From positions 3,365,501-3,429,500 of the forward strand of contig NZ_JBBOWX010000001.1 in the NCBI RefSeq assembly GCF_038007285.1: a stretch of DNA of 64,000 nucleotides. The letters are read 5' to 3'. A program made the translations under genes and the position numbers. The notes below the pieces were generated by a model. That model was given only the letters and a program-made list of their open reading frames with translations, had not been told where the DNA came from and did no database searches. Positions within the stretch are counted from its first letter, which is position 1; every line of letters starts with the position of its first letter. Shown here piece after piece: positions 38,829 to 49,336 of the stretch. Source of the DNA: Sporosarcina sp. FSL K6-3457 (GTDB lineage Bacteria; Bacillota; Bacilli; Bacillales_A; Planococcaceae).

Positions 38829-41051
38829 TTAGCCACCCATAATACTCTCTTCTTCGGCGTCTTCTTCTAGCGGTTTATAAATATCTGCAGGTGATTGCAA
38901 TTGAAGAACAACCGGCTCATTGAGTCCAATAACTGTTCCCATTGACAAGCTTTGCTCCGTTACATAGCCATCCCCGTTGATGCGGATATCAAGCCCAGAT
39001 AACATTTTAAAAGACAGCACCATTTTTTTGGACCATCCTGTAAAATCAGGCAATGATGTCGACCCCTTCGTTTGTAGCAGAATGACTGACCCTTCTGCAA
39101 GCTTTGTGCCCGCTTGAGGATATTGGCGTTCAATTCGCCCTCCCTCACCAACGACAACTGGATTGAATCCGTCTTGCTTCAGCTTTGTAATCATGTCAGC
39201 TGAATCCTGACCAACTGCTTCACGCACAACTGCTGCATCGATAACATCTTCCCCGTTCGGGACAATATTCATATACCTTAAACTACTTTCCATAATAGAA
39301 GTAAACAGTTCCGCAACCGGATCGGAACCCGTTTTTCCGCTAGGTAGTTTCGGTTGCTGCACGTAAACATACGTCAATAACTGCGGATCTTCTACAGGTG
39401 CCATGCCGAGGAAGGAGTAGAGGTAATTGCTACCGCCGCTTAAATACTTTCCATTTGGCCCTGGTATCTCAGCAGTTCCCGTCTTCCCTCCGATGGTATA
39501 GCCATTCAGCGCAAACTTCTTCCCTGTCCCTTTTTCGCCTGTAATCGTCGAAGCTAGAACTTCCCTTACTCCTTTAGCCGTAGCCGCCGATATTGGACTG
39601 TCATGTTCTTCGGGTTGTTGGTCCTTTACCAATTCTCCTGTGTTAGGATCTGTAATTTGGTCAATTACATAAGGCTTCATCATGACACCATTGTTTGCAA
39701 TCGCTGTCGCAGCTTGGATCATCTGCATTGCCGTTACAGTCGAACCTTGTCCATAGGAAGTTGTCAGTCTTTCGGAAGGATACGTATCCAAAATGACCCC
39801 TGATGCCTCATTCGGCAAATCAATTCCAGTCTTTTCTCCAAAACCAAATTTACGAATATAGTCTATGAACGTCTTATCTCCTAGTCGTTCCAGTAAATAT
39901 GCCATAGCAACGTTGGACGATCTTTGGAATCCTTCTAAATAGGTGATTGTTCCCCACCCTTTACGATTGTTAACATCTCCAATGGTTTTATCGTAAATCG
40001 TGTATTGACCCGATCGGAAATAGGCGTTTGGGTCCCATTTTTTCTCTTCTATCGCCGCCGCTAATGTAAACATTTTCAGCGTTGACCCCGGTTCAATGGT
40101 CGTTTCAAGCGCGGCGTTCAAGTATTCTGTAATTCCTTCACGCGTAGCCGAATGAAAAGAAGGTCGCTGGCTCATTGCCAGTATTTCACCTGTCTTTGGA
40201 TTTGCAACAACAACTAGCATTTTACTAGGTGAATATTCACTTTCCACTCGAGTCATCGCATCTTCTACAAAACTTTGAATTGTTTTATCGATAGTCAGTT
40301 GAATATCAAAGCCATCCTGAGCCGGGGTTACTATTTCTTCTGCTTTCGGTAATTTGAAACCCCATCCGTCTGACTGGAAATTTACTTTGCCGTCCGTTCC
40401 CGTCAGCTCTTTATCATACGTTGCCTCCAGCCCCATTTTCCCAACCGTAGACAAATTTCCATCGGCATCTTCTTCTCTCATGGCGAAACCAATTAAATGT
40501 GAAGCGAAAATGCCATTTGGATAAAACCGTTTTTGATCCTCCAAGAAAAGGATACCACCGGATAGCTCCTTCTCCTCAAGTTCCTCCCGAATCGCAAGGA
40601 CCGTTTCATGATTAATATCTCGTCCTGCTTTTCCTAATTCCAATTGGTATCTTTCCCAATCGGAGTACTCATTCAACTTGGACAAAATCTCCTCTTTTTC
40701 AAGCGGGATATAGTTCGCCAGCACTTCAGCTGTAGCCCCAAAGTTTTCTTTCAAAACATGGCGCGGCTTTTTGGAGCCTTTACTTGCTTTTTCATCCAAT
40801 ATGATAAGCAGCTTATAGCTCAATGTATCCGCAGCAATCAATGCTCCATTACGATCAACAATCGTTCCACGATCCGCTTTCAATACCGATTCTCTCGCGT
40901 ATTTCGCTTCTGCAAGCGCCGCCATAGCCCTGCCTTCCGCTTGCCCCGTCGCTTGAATGAAAACCATTCTTCCGAACAAAAGGAAAAAGAGCCCTCCGTA
41001 AAGCATAAACATCAGAAAGGCTCCCCATTGAAATCGAAATTTCTTTTTCAT
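38829..41051 (-). CDS. pbpB: Penicillin-binding protein 2B (division transpeptidase)
   Basis: A 740-residue class B PBP acting at the septum. One N-terminal helix, then catalytic S323 (E-P-G-S-T-L-K), S378-S-N380, K523-T-G-T-A-E, and two C-terminal PASTA domains (~595-720). The start overlaps the ftsL stop (ATGA). It pairs with FtsL and DivIB in the divisome. Confidence 0.96.
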   Translation of the reverse strand: MKKKFRFQWGAFLMFMLYGGLFFLLFGRMVFIQATGQAEGRAMAALAEAKYARESVLKADRGTIVDRNGALIAADTLSYKLLIILDEKASKGSKKPRHVLKENFGATAEVLANYIPLEKEEILSKLNEYSDWERYQLELGKAGRDINHETVLAIREELEEKELSGGILFLEDQKRFYPNGIFASHLIGFAMREEDADGNLSTVGKMGLEATYDKELTGTDGKVNFQSDGWGFKLPKAEEIVTPAQDGFDIQLTIDKTIQSFVEDAMTRVESEYSPSKMLVVVANPKTGEILAMSQRPSFHSATREGITEYLNAALETTIEPGSTLKMFTLAAAIEEKKWDPNAYFRSGQYTIYDKTIGDVNNRKGWGTITYLEGFQRSSNVAMAYLLERLGDKTFIDYIRKFGFGEKTGIDLPNEASGVILDTYPSERLTTSYGQGSTVTAMQMIQAATAIANNGVMMKPYVIDQITDPNTGELVKDQQPEEHDSPISAATAKGVREVLASTITGEKGTGKKFALNGYTIGGKTGTAEIPGPNGKYLSGGSNYLYSFLGMAPVEDPQLLTYVYVQQPKLPSGKTGSDPVAELFTSIMESSLRYMNIVPNGEDVIDAAVVREAVGQDSADMITKLKQDGFNPVVVGEGGRIERQYPQAGTKLAEGSVILLQTKGSTSLPDFTGWSKKMVLSFKMLSGLDIRINGDGYVTEQSLSMGTVIGLNEPVVLQLQSPADIYKPLEEDAEEESIMGG

Positions 41052-41419
41052 CGTCCTGGCACGACCTTTACGTTGTTGTCATTCGGGTTCAAACCGAGCT
41101 CCTTTGCTTTCTCCCATATCCGTTCATATGTGGATTTTTCTTTCATTTGAATAGCTAACTCCGTGTTTTGTTTCGTTGTTTCTGCAATATCTTTTTCTAT
41201 TTTGTGTAATTCTATGTTTGTCTCATTAATTTGGGCTTGTGTATGTAAAATCATTGTTGAAAAAAGAACTAGGGATGCTGCAAATAGCACGAACAGGAAA
41301 TTCTCTCCGACAGAAAAGACTTTTCGTGCTGGACGTATTTGCGGTTGCTTTTTCGGTACTTCCGGTACTTCAAGCTCACGTACATATGACGTTTGATATT
41401 TTCTCTGTTCTAGTGCCAT
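41048..41419 (-). CDS. ftsL: Cell division protein FtsL
   Basis: A 123-residue bitopic protein: basic N-terminal tail, membrane helix (~38-58) and a coiled-coil extracytoplasmic segment (~60-105). Placed by context between rsmH and pbpB, with the coiled coil supporting the call. Confidence 0.9.
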   Translation of the reverse strand: MALEQRKYQTSYVRELEVPEVPKKQPQIRPARKVFSVGENFLFVLFAASLVLFSTMILHTQAQINETNIELHKIEKDIAETTKQNTELAIQMKEKSTYERIWEKAKELGLNPNDNNVKVVPGR

Positions 41420-41435
41420 TTACCAATTTCCCCCT

Positions 41436-42368
41436 TCACCTTTTCTCAGCAATCCTAAGTTTTGCAGATCTAGCACGCTTATTCTCTTCTATCTCTTTAT
41501 CATCCGGTATAATTGGTTTTCTCGTCACCAATTTCAATATTGGTTCCATGCCCTCTGGTATAACCGGCAAGTTTGGTGGTAAATCCGGGTAGGATGAGGC
41601 TTCTTTAAAAATCGTTTTACAAAGTCGATCCTCCAGTGAATGGAACGTAATGACACTAATCCGTCCTCCGGGATTTAACAATGTAATCGCATCGACTAAT
41701 GATTCCTCAGCCGCTCCAAGCTCATCATTCACCGCAATTCGGATTGCTTGGAACACCCTTTTCGCTGGGTGCCCACCTGTTCGTCTCTTCGCCGCAGGAA
41801 TCCCCGTCTTAATGAGCTCAGCTAGTTCAGCAGTTGTACGGATTGGGGCTTGTTCACGCGCCGCCTCAATTTTACGCACAATGCTTTTCGAGAACTTCTC
41901 TTCACCGTAGCGGAAAAAGATCCGTACAAGATCCTCGTATGACCAGTCATTGACAACGTCATACGCTGTTAACGGTGCATCCATATCCATGCGCATATCA
42001 AGCGGAGCGTCGTGATTATAACTAAATCCGCGTTCTGGCGTATCAAGCTGTGGAGAGGACACTCCTAAATCATAAAGGATTCCATCAACAGATTGGACTC
42101 CAATTTTAGCCAATTCGGATTTTAAGTTTCTAAAATTCGAATGGACAAATGTCACTTGAGGAAGATAATCCTTCAACCGTTCTTTGGCAACTTCAATCGC
42201 CGTTGTATCCTGGTCAAAACAAATCAGCCTACCTTGCGGTGATAATTTCTTCGCAATTTCCTTACTGTGACCAGCTCCTCCGAGCGTACAGTCGACATAA
42301 ATTCCATCACTTTTTATATCCAGACCTTCGACGGCTTCGTGAAGTAATACTGTAGTGTGGTTAAACAT
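41436..42368 (-). CDS. rsmH: 16S rRNA (cytosine1402-N4)-methyltransferase
   Basis: SAM-dependent methyltransferase (formerly MraW). [13 protein letters not shown] at the start, [11 protein letters not shown] for SAM binding, and late I-T-F-H-S-L-E-D-R. 310 residues from ATG 42368, preceded by GGGCGG. A longer in-frame reading overlaps mraZ and is rejected. Confidence 0.96.
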   Translation of the reverse strand: MFNHTTVLLHEAVEGLDIKSDGIYVDCTLGGAGHSKEIAKKLSPQGRLICFDQDTTAIEVAKERLKDYLPQVTFVHSNFRNLKSELAKIGVQSVDGILYDLGVSSPQLDTPERGFSYNHDAPLDMRMDMDAPLTAYDVVNDWSYEDLVRIFFRYGEEKFSKSIVRKIEAAREQAPIRTTAELAELIKTGIPAAKRRTGGHPAKRVFQAIRIAVNDELGAAEESLVDAITLLNPGGRISVITFHSLEDRLCKTIFKEASSYPDLPPNLPVIPEGMEPILKLVTRKPIIPDDKEIEENKRARSAKLRIAEKR

Positions 42369-42423
42369 TGAAACCGCCCACTTTCTTTTGATTGTTGTTT
42401 TAAAACCTAGTTGTTTTCTGTTA

Positions 42424-42855
42424 TTAGAAATCAAAATCAATAATATTTTCTGCGATGTCATTGAAGGATTGTTCGGACTCATCGTAATAAGCATCCCATA
42501 ATGGCTTTGCCCAAATTTCAATCCTCCCCGAAACACCGAGGACGACACAATCTTTTTCAACTTTTGCGTATTGCAGCAAAGACGCCGGAATATTGATGCG
42601 ACCCTGCTTGTCCAGTTCAACCTCCGTTGCACCGGAGAAGAAAAAACGAGTAAATGCACGTGCATCTTTTTTCGTAACCGGCAGCGCCTTTAATTTTTCT
42701 TCAAGACGCTTCCATTCATTCATAGGGTAACCAAAAAGACAATTGTCCAAGCCACGAGTCAGCACAAAGCCATCACCGAGATGCTCCCTAAATTTCGAAG
42801 GAACAATCAGGCGACCTTTTGTATCGATAGTATGCTGATATTCGCCCATGAACAT
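42424..42855 (-). CDS. mraZ: Transcriptional regulator MraZ
   Basis: 143 residues with two SpoVT/AbrB-like halves, each holding D-x-x-x-R ([12 protein letters not shown] and K-Q-G-R-I-N-I-P). MraZ binds repeats upstream of its own operon in other bacteria. The start is ATG 42855 ([11 protein letters not shown]), as in Bacillus. A TTGACA (42948-42953) upstream may be part of the dcw promoter. Confidence 0.95.
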   Translation of the reverse strand: MFMGEYQHTIDTKGRLIVPSKFREHLGDGFVLTRGLDNCLFGYPMNEWKRLEEKLKALPVTKKDARAFTRFFFSGATEVELDKQGRINIPASLLQYAKVEKDCVVLGVSGRIEIWAKPLWDAYYDESEQSFNDIAENIIDFDF

Positions 42856-43049
42856 ACTCTTCACCCCACTATATGAAATAAATGTACCACATCCCTCCAC
42901 ATTCCTCCACCTGTTTCCCATCATTCATGCTCATTTAGATAAAAATGTGTCAATAGTACTTGTTTCAATGAGATTATTCAGATAACAAAAAGTTAATAAG
43001 TGTTTTATAGACAAAATGATACATGAAAACAGGCCAATTTTAATCGCAA

Positions 43050-43089
43050 AAAAACTCTCGCCCACACAATGATGTGAGCAAGAGTTTTA
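43050..43089 (-). terminator. Terminator downstream of bshC
   Basis: Minus strand AAAACTCTTGCTCACA / TGTGTGGGCGAGAGTTTT with two mismatches and a T7 tail. It insulates bshC from the dcw promoter. Confidence 0.8.
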
Positions 43090-43102
43090 AATAGGTCTAT
43101 TC

Positions 43103-44719
43103 TCATAGATAAACGACTTGATGAGTACCGTCTATTTCAAAAGGCAATTGAAGTAGATCCTGAATAAGAGTTGGTCCGTAATTATTCAAATAGGCATAAG
43201 GTGCATAGAGCCGCTCCTGTAACGCACCTTCTGGGAATAATTCACCTTCTAGCAAACCAAACGTACGAAGTGCAGCATCATGCTTCAATAATAGTGCGTC
43301 TTCTGCTTTCGCTTTTAAATACGCCAATTGCTTCGTATGGAACAGCAGATTTTTTTGCAATAACTCCTGCATCGTTGGCCCCTGTTGCTCTGATAACTGT
43401 GCAATTTTTTCATACTGACTACTCAGCATCTTTTCTGTTTCATCTAAAGTAGCGTTAAACTCCTCATCGCGTAACTCTTCAACAAATTGCTCTCGTGCAG
43501 TAAACACCTGTCCAGACATGACGTCTTCAATCGTGAAGGATTTTTTTTCCAATGCCTGCTTCACTTGTGGCGTCACTAGCGTGATAGATATCCGCGGTAC
43601 GATAATCGGCATTTTCAAACCTAGATGATGGAATGCTTCTTTCAAGACTGCCCAGTAGGCGATTTCTCCCGGACCACCAACGAAAGCCAATACCGGGAAC
43701 ACCAAATCTTGCATAATTGGTCTCGTTGCTACGTTATTGCTGAGGAGCCACGGTTGTTCCTTAGCGATTTCCAGCATTTCTACCGTCGTAAAACGAAGAC
43801 CGGAACTGTCATTGACGAAATAACCGTCTTTTCTAGACAGTAGGACACGCCCTGTTTCATGAACATAAAATAAGTTGGCTGCATTCATTTCAGCACCAAT
43901 CGGAGACCCAAATCCTTGCGTAGCAAACAGTTCTTCTTTGCTCGTAATTTTCTCAGCAAGCTGTTCGGACTCCTCAATTAGTTGAATAAAGTAATCCGTT
44001 TCAAGTCGGCGTAACGGTTTAAAGGCGGAATCGATGAACAATAAACCTTCCTCCTGGAATAGGCCATTCATCAGCCGGACGAAAAATTGAGTGAACGTCT
44101 TTTCCTGTTGTACAGCCTCCAGCACTCCGTCTAACAAATCTTTCGTATAAGCTGTTTCCCCAAATTTGCCAAAAATATCTTTAACGAAGGAAGCCATTTG
44201 CTCCCGGTCGTAAGCAGCGTCTGAAGCCATCAACTTCAAGACGAACTTTTCAGCATATTGCTGTTTTACCGCACGTCCATTTAGTTCTGTGTAGGTGTGA
44301 TTAATTTCATTCAAATCATGGTCTTCACCTGCAACCCAAAATACCGGTACGACAGGAATACCCAATGACGCTCGCTGCTTTTTCGCGAGTAAAATGACTG
44401 TTATTGCTTTGTGTACGGAATATAAAGGCCCCGTTAAAACGCCTGCCTGTTGCCCACCAACAACGGCAACTGCGTTTTCCGCTAGCTCTTTGATGTGCTT
44501 ATCCGCGTTTGCAGATATGCCAAAAGGCTCCATGAATACGCGGATTATTTCCGCGAGTTGACGTCTTTCAAATGAACGGCCCGCAAGTTCTGCTACCCTT
44601 GCTGGATAAGAACTTCCTTCATTACCATAATCGAAAAACGTATGTAAAAATTCTTTATCTTCTTTATACGCTTGCATCACTTTATTAGTTCCCTGCAATG
44701 CTAAAACTTCCAATTCCAT
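43103..44719 (-). CDS. bshC: Bacillithiol biosynthesis cysteine-adding enzyme BshC
   Basis: A 538-residue YllA-family enzyme that adds cysteine to GlcN-malate in bacillithiol synthesis. Rossmann-like core motifs V-V-G-G-Q-Q-A-G-V-L-T-G-P, F-W-V-A-G-E-D-H-D and A-F-V-G-G-P-G-E are visible; a coiled coil lies near residues 415-480. It is next to the dcw cluster as in B. subtilis. Confidence 0.94.
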   Translation of the reverse strand: MELEVLALQGTNKVMQAYKEDKEFLHTFFDYGNEGSSYPARVAELAGRSFERRQLAEIIRVFMEPFGISANADKHIKELAENAVAVVGGQQAGVLTGPLYSVHKAITVILLAKKQRASLGIPVVPVFWVAGEDHDLNEINHTYTELNGRAVKQQYAEKFVLKLMASDAAYDREQMASFVKDIFGKFGETAYTKDLLDGVLEAVQQEKTFTQFFVRLMNGLFQEEGLLFIDSAFKPLRRLETDYFIQLIEESEQLAEKITSKEELFATQGFGSPIGAEMNAANLFYVHETGRVLLSRKDGYFVNDSSGLRFTTVEMLEIAKEQPWLLSNNVATRPIMQDLVFPVLAFVGGPGEIAYWAVLKEAFHHLGLKMPIIVPRISITLVTPQVKQALEKKSFTIEDVMSGQVFTAREQFVEELRDEEFNATLDETEKMLSSQYEKIAQLSEQQGPTMQELLQKNLLFHTKQLAYLKAKAEDALLLKHDAALRTFGLLEGELFPEGALQERLYAPYAYLNNYGPTLIQDLLQLPFEIDGTHQVVYL

Positions 44720-44808
44720 TACTCATGCCCCTTTGTCACTTTAAGTATGAACAGAGTATAGCATTCCAAGCGATAGGATTGAAAAATAAACGCTTAGGCA
44801 ACAGACAA

Positions 44809-45198
44809 TTAAGTTATATAGTCAATCACTTTCGCAATGACGCCACCAAGCAACAGAAGGATGTAGCCTACTGTTAAGACAAGGAAATACAAGCGCCATG
44901 TTTTCCTTAATAGAGGAGCGATTTGAAATTCTTTGACCTTAACCCTTTCCATAACGATACGGGCAATGGCAATTATAATGGCGGCTCCTATGATATAGAC
45001 GCCCGTTCCTTCCCCAATAATTGTACGGGAGGCCACATACACCGTTAAGAATAGAAATGGGGTTGTTACATCTGCCGCCAGCCCAATGACCGATGCCGGC
45101 GCCTTGCCCATCCTTCTCATAATGATAAGAAATAAAACGGTGACGATGAAGGGAAACAGAATGACTCCCCCGAAAAACGTTGAAGTTATCCCATTCAT
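44809..45198 (-). CDS. DUF3397-family membrane protein
   Basis: A 129-residue protein with four hydrophobic helices (~8-27, 35-55, 62-82, 100-122). It is common near panE and bshC in Bacillales. Function unknown. Its ATG overlaps the panE stop by an ATGA. Confidence 0.8.
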   Translation of the reverse strand: MNGITSTFFGGVILFPFIVTVLFLIIMRRMGKAPASVIGLAADVTTPFLFLTVYVASRTIIGEGTGVYIIGAAIIIAIARIVMERVKVKEFQIAPLLRKTWRLYFLVLTVGYILLLLGGVIAKVIDYIT

Positions 45199-46097
45199 AC
45201 TTCCCCTCCTGTCCGATTTACAGCATAGAGCATCGTTTCAAGCATCGCTAAGAGCGGTAATGTCCGTTGACGTTCGTTCGCTTTGCGAATAACCGCGGTG
45301 ACAATTGTTTCAATTTCCATCGGACGACCCGCTAAACAATCTGCCAACATCGACGACTGGTTACTTGCTGTTTTTTCGCAAACACCTACCACGGCCTCAT
45401 TGGGAAGAATTGACTGTATTTCCGGAAAAGCAGCCATCAATTCAGCATATAATGTATCGAAAAGTGTACGACAATGGGTGTTTGTCAAAAGCTCACCATT
45501 TTTCACTTTTAAAATAGCCGTCAAAGGATTAATCATACAGTTGATGAGCACTTTGCGCATTAGGATTTGTTCAGCATCTACGTGAAAACTTACTGGAAAC
45601 AGAGCTGAATGAGCTCGTCCAAGCTTGTCAAATAGGCGTTTATCTCCACGGGTCGGAGCAATGGTTAGCATACCAACTCCATTATGGCTAACGGTCCGAT
45701 CATCTACTCGGCGAGCCCCATGTTCTACTGTGGCGAATGCAACGTGAGGCATTGCCGTGTTATTCACTAACTCTATATGACCAATACCATTTTGGATAAA
45801 TAGCACGGGATTCTCTATAGTTGCTTGCTCCATGTCTGAAAGGAGGTCACCTAAACCAGCATATTTGACCGCAACAATCCACAACGCAGTAGGCGCTAAC
45901 GCTCTAATATCTGTCATTGCCCCTACATCGTACATACTCGTTGTCCCGTCCTGGTTGATACGCTGTATTCCTTTTTCCCGAATCAGTTGTGCCTGTTCTT
46001 CCCGTCTGACGTAGAAAGTCACAGCTACCCCCGCTTCAGCTAAAAACGACCCGAGTAGCAGACCAATTGAACCCGCTCCCGCAATGACGACATTCAT
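45195..46097 (-). CDS. panE: 2-dehydropantoate 2-reductase
   Basis: NADPH-dependent enzyme making pantoate for CoA. N-terminal G-A-G-S-I-G nucleotide-binding loop at residues 7-12, and the C-terminal helical domain with the family K and N-P-L-T-A motif (M-I-N-P-L-T-A-I). Start ATG 46097 with AGGTGG upstream; 300 residues. A second 2-dehydropantoate-reductase-like role cannot be excluded. Confidence 0.88.
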   Translation of the reverse strand: MNVVIAGAGSIGLLLGSFLAEAGVAVTFYVRREEQAQLIREKGIQRINQDGTTSMYDVGAMTDIRALAPTALWIVAVKYAGLGDLLSDMEQATIENPVLFIQNGIGHIELVNNTAMPHVAFATVEHGARRVDDRTVSHNGVGMLTIAPTRGDKRLFDKLGRAHSALFPVSFHVDAEQILMRKVLINCMINPLTAILKVKNGELLTNTHCRTLFDTLYAELMAAFPEIQSILPNEAVVGVCEKTASNQSSMLADCLAGRPMEIETIVTAVIRKANERQRTLPLLAMLETMLYAVNRTGGEV

Positions 46098-46161
46098 CTT
46101 TTCCACCTCTAATCGAAAAGGTCCACCTGTATGCCGGCGGACCTTTATCTCTTTCATTCGA

Positions 46162-47694
46162 TTATACAGGATATACTGGGTGTTTTCTCGGTGGTTGCGG
46201 AATATTTTTTGTGCTATACAACCGGAATCTATTTGCCAATACCCCTCTCAAGCTTGAAGGTGCGACAATTTCATCAATAATTAGCTCAGACGCTAACTTA
46301 TAAATATCAATCTCTTCTTTATATTCCTGATGCTTCTCTTGGACAAATGACAGCCGTTCTTTTGGATCTTCAATCGCTTCTATTTTATTCGAATAGACGG
46401 CATTGACGGCTGCTTCTGGTCCCATGACAGCAATTTGAGCAGTCGGTAGGGCAATGCAGACATCTGGCTCGAACGCCGGCCCTGCCATCGCATAGAGCCC
46501 TGCGCCGTACGCTTTACGAACGATGACAGAAATTTTCGGTACTGTCGCGGAACTCATTGCCATAATCAGCTTCGCTCCATGACGAATAATACCTGCACGC
46601 TCCACTTTCGTTCCAATCATGAAGCCTGGTACATCCGCTAAAAATAACAGCGGAATCGAAAACGCATCACACAGTGTAATGAATTTCGTCGCTTTGTCGG
46701 CTGAGTCAACGAACAACACGCCCCCTTTCACTTTCGGCTGATTAGCTACAATACCAACCGTTTGCCCTTCGATACGCGCAAAGCCAGTAATTAATTCAGG
46801 TGCAAATAATTTTTTCACATCGAAGAAACTGCCCTCGTCAATCAACGCATCGATCGCTTCATACATATCGAATGGCGCATTTTGATTTTCAGGAATGATT
46901 GCTTCAAGCGTCCTGCCAGCTTTCGCCTCCACGACACCTCGCAGTGCAGGTTGCTCCGTAAAGTTCGCCGGGAAGTACGTCAGGTAACGCTGGGCTTCTG
47001 CAATGGCCTCTTGTTCGTTTGCAGCTAGGACATCTCCACAGCCACTGACCGAACAATGCATACGCGCGCCGCCCATTTCCTCAAGCGTCACTTTTTCCCC
47101 AATGACTTTCTCAGCCATACGCGGCGAGCCTAAATACATCGACGCATTACCGTCTACCATGATGACAATATCGCAAAACGCTGGGATATACGCACCACCT
47201 GCAGCAGAAGGACCGAACAAAATACAAATTTGTGGGATGAACCCAGATAACCTCACTTGATTGTGAAATATCTTGCCTGCCCCCCGGCGATTCGGAAACA
47301 TATCCAGTTGGTCCGTAATACGAGCACCTGCTGAATCAACGAGATAGAGCATCGGTACTCGATTTTTCTCTGCAATTTCCTGAATACGTATGATTTTCTC
47401 AACAGTACGCGCTCCCCAAGAACCCGCTTTCACCGTCGAATCATTCGCCATAACACAAACCGTTTGGCCACCCACTTTCCCCATTGCAGTGACAACACCA
47501 TCGGCCGGCAAATCGCCTGCTTCACAGTTCGCAAATCGACCGTCTTCTGTGTATTCCCCATCATCAAACAGTAATGCCAGCCGATCACGGACAAAAAGCT
47601 TATGCTGCTCTGTCAATTTGTCATGATATTTTGGATGACCTCCTGCAAAAATCCCCTGTAGTTTTGCTTCCAATTTTTCATTATACGTAGTCAT
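46162..47694 (-). CDS. Acyl-CoA carboxylase carboxyltransferase (beta) subunit
   Basis: A ~510-residue carboxyltransferase with two crotonase-like halves. Features include G-P-S-A-A-G-G-A-Y-I-P-A-F-C-D (acyl-CoA oxyanion loop) and the second-half G-G-V-L-F-V-D-S-A-D-K-A and D-V-P-G-F-M-I-G. It resembles propionyl- and methylcrotonyl-CoA carboxylase beta chains; specificity is not decidable by eye. It is the last gene of a biotin-dependent operon with a biotin carboxylase and a separate biotin carrier. Confidence 0.87.
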   Translation of the reverse strand: MTTYNEKLEAKLQGIFAGGHPKYHDKLTEQHKLFVRDRLALLFDDGEYTEDGRFANCEAGDLPADGVVTAMGKVGGQTVCVMANDSTVKAGSWGARTVEKIIRIQEIAEKNRVPMLYLVDSAGARITDQLDMFPNRRGAGKIFHNQVRLSGFIPQICILFGPSAAGGAYIPAFCDIVIMVDGNASMYLGSPRMAEKVIGEKVTLEEMGGARMHCSVSGCGDVLAANEQEAIAEAQRYLTYFPANFTEQPALRGVVEAKAGRTLEAIIPENQNAPFDMYEAIDALIDEGSFFDVKKLFAPELITGFARIEGQTVGIVANQPKVKGGVLFVDSADKATKFITLCDAFSIPLLFLADVPGFMIGTKVERAGIIRHGAKLIMAMSSATVPKISVIVRKAYGAGLYAMAGPAFEPDVCIALPTAQIAVMGPEAAVNAVYSNKIEAIEDPKERLSFVQEKHQEYKEEIDIYKLASELIIDEIVAPSSLRGVLANRFRLYSTKNIPQPPRKHPVYPV

Positions 47695-47718
47695 TCCAGG
47701 ACCCCCTCCCATTTCCCC

Positions 47719-47934
47719 TTACGCTTCGATTGTGGCCAAAACATCTTCTTCGTTCACGAAATCGCCGACTTGCACGTTAATAGCTGCTACTTTTCCAGCT
47801 GTTTCTGCTTCAATCGGTATTTCCATTTTCATAGATTCCAACACAAGCACAACTTGCCCTGCCGCCACTTCTTCACCTACTGCTACATTGACCGTAAATA
47901 CGGTACCTGCCATCGTTGCTTTTACTTCAGTCAT
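47719..47934 (-). CDS. Biotin/lipoyl carrier protein (BCCP-like)
   Basis: A 71-residue single biotinyl domain with the biotin-lysine motif E-S-M-K-M-E-I. It shuttles carboxyl groups between the carboxylase and the transferase next to it. ATG 47934 is behind AGGAGG and overlaps the carboxylase stop by 8 bases. Confidence 0.93.
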   Translation of the reverse strand: MTEVKATMAGTVFTVNVAVGEEVAAGQVVLVLESMKMEIPIEAETAGKVAAINVQVGDFVNEEDVLATIEA

Positions 47935-49291
47935 TGTTTTTTTCCTCCTTTTGTCGTTCGAGCCAAGTCGGTAGCGCTGCCGTTGAATAGTCACCTGTTC
48001 CGAATTCCTCAGATGGTAGGAATTCAGTAAATAACGGTATATTTGTTTTCAAACCTTGAATATCTACTTGTGCGAGAAACACCTGTGATTGCTGTATCGC
48101 TTCAGCCCGAGTCGCAGCATGCACAATAACCTTCGCAATTAATGGATCGTAAAACGGTGTCACTTTACCACCTTCGACGTATCCAGCATCAATTCGGATA
48201 CCCGTTGCATCTCCCCAGTCGAGTTTCCCAATAGTCCCCGGTGATGGCATGAATTTGACCGGATCTTCTGCATAGATACGATATTCAATGGCGTGACCAT
48301 TTGACTGAATAGCCTGCTGATTTTTCACCGGCAACTCATTACCCTTCGCGACTTCAATTTGCCATTCAACAAGGTCGTAGCCCACCACTAATTCTGTTAC
48401 TGGATGTTCGACCTGAAGTCGTGTATTCATTTCAAGAAAATAGATATGATTGTTGTCATCGACAATAAATTCGACTGTCCCTGCATTTTTATAACCAACT
48501 GCCTGCGCTGCATCGACTGCCGCTTGAAATAGACGTTGCCTTGTTTCTTCCGGCAAGCACGGCGAAGGTGATTCCTCAATCACTTTCTGGTTGCGACGCT
48601 GTACCGAACAATTACGCTCGAACAAATGGACGACATTGCCTTGATTGTCCCCAAAAATCTGCACTTCAATATGACGTGCGTTCGCAATGAACTTTTCGAG
48701 AAAAACAACATCATCGCCAAAATAGGCTTTAGCACGAGTTTTGACAGATTCGAAGTGCTGACTGAGCGCTTGCTCACTTTCACAGCGGACCATGCCAATT
48801 CCTCCACCACCCGCACTCGCTTTCAACATAATTGGATAGCCTATATTTACCGCGGCTTGCACCGCTTCTTCCAAAGTGGCAATCCCTTCATCAGTTCCAG
48901 GAACAACCGGCACCCCAGCCGCTTGCATCGTCACACGCGAACCAATCTTATCCCCCATTTTATCGATTGTATCCGCGTCAGGCCCAATGAAAATCATACC
49001 TGCCTGCTGGACTTTACGTACAAATTCCGCATTCTCAGACAGCAATCCATACCCCGGATGAATCGCGTCTACTCCTACACGAACGGCAATATCAATAATA
49101 TCATCCGCTTTTAAATACGATTGTTGAACTTGTGCAGGCCCTAGCAAAAACGCCTCATCTGCCTCCTTGACGAATGGCATATCCACATCCGCTTCCGAAT
49201 GGATCGCAACCGTTTGAATGCCAAGACGCTGACAAGTTTTGATGATCCTAAGCGCAATCTCCCCACGATTCGCAATCAACACTTTATGCAT
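47927..49291 (-). CDS. Biotin carboxylase subunit (AccC-like)
   Basis: A 454-residue ATP-grasp biotin carboxylase. N-terminal I-A-N-R-G-E-I-A-L-R-I, glycine-rich K-A-S-A-G-G-G-G-I-G-M and E-M-N-T-R-L-Q-V-E-H-P-V-T-E are intact. Because it is grouped with a single-domain carrier and a beta chain it likely serves an acyl-CoA (branched-chain amino acid or propionate) carboxylase, not the housekeeping AccC. ATG 49291 has GGGGGA 8 bases upstream. Confidence 0.9.
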   Translation of the reverse strand: MHKVLIANRGEIALRIIKTCQRLGIQTVAIHSEADVDMPFVKEADEAFLLGPAQVQQSYLKADDIIDIAVRVGVDAIHPGYGLLSENAEFVRKVQQAGMIFIGPDADTIDKMGDKIGSRVTMQAAGVPVVPGTDEGIATLEEAVQAAVNIGYPIMLKASAGGGGIGMVRCESEQALSQHFESVKTRAKAYFGDDVVFLEKFIANARHIEVQIFGDNQGNVVHLFERNCSVQRRNQKVIEESPSPCLPEETRQRLFQAAVDAAQAVGYKNAGTVEFIVDDNNHIYFLEMNTRLQVEHPVTELVVGYDLVEWQIEVAKGNELPVKNQQAIQSNGHAIEYRIYAEDPVKFMPSPGTIGKLDWGDATGIRIDAGYVEGGKVTPFYDPLIAKVIVHAATRAEAIQQSQVFLAQVDIQGLKTNIPLFTEFLPSEEFGTGDYSTAALPTWLERQKEEKNND

Positions 49292-49336
49292 ATAATCATC
49301 CCCCAACTTGTGAACGTGAACTTCCCTTCCTCCTTT

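Noticed and set aside
41436..42665. 409-codon version of rsmH
   Set aside because: The extra N-terminus overlaps mraZ; the conserved start and ribosome site are at 42368.
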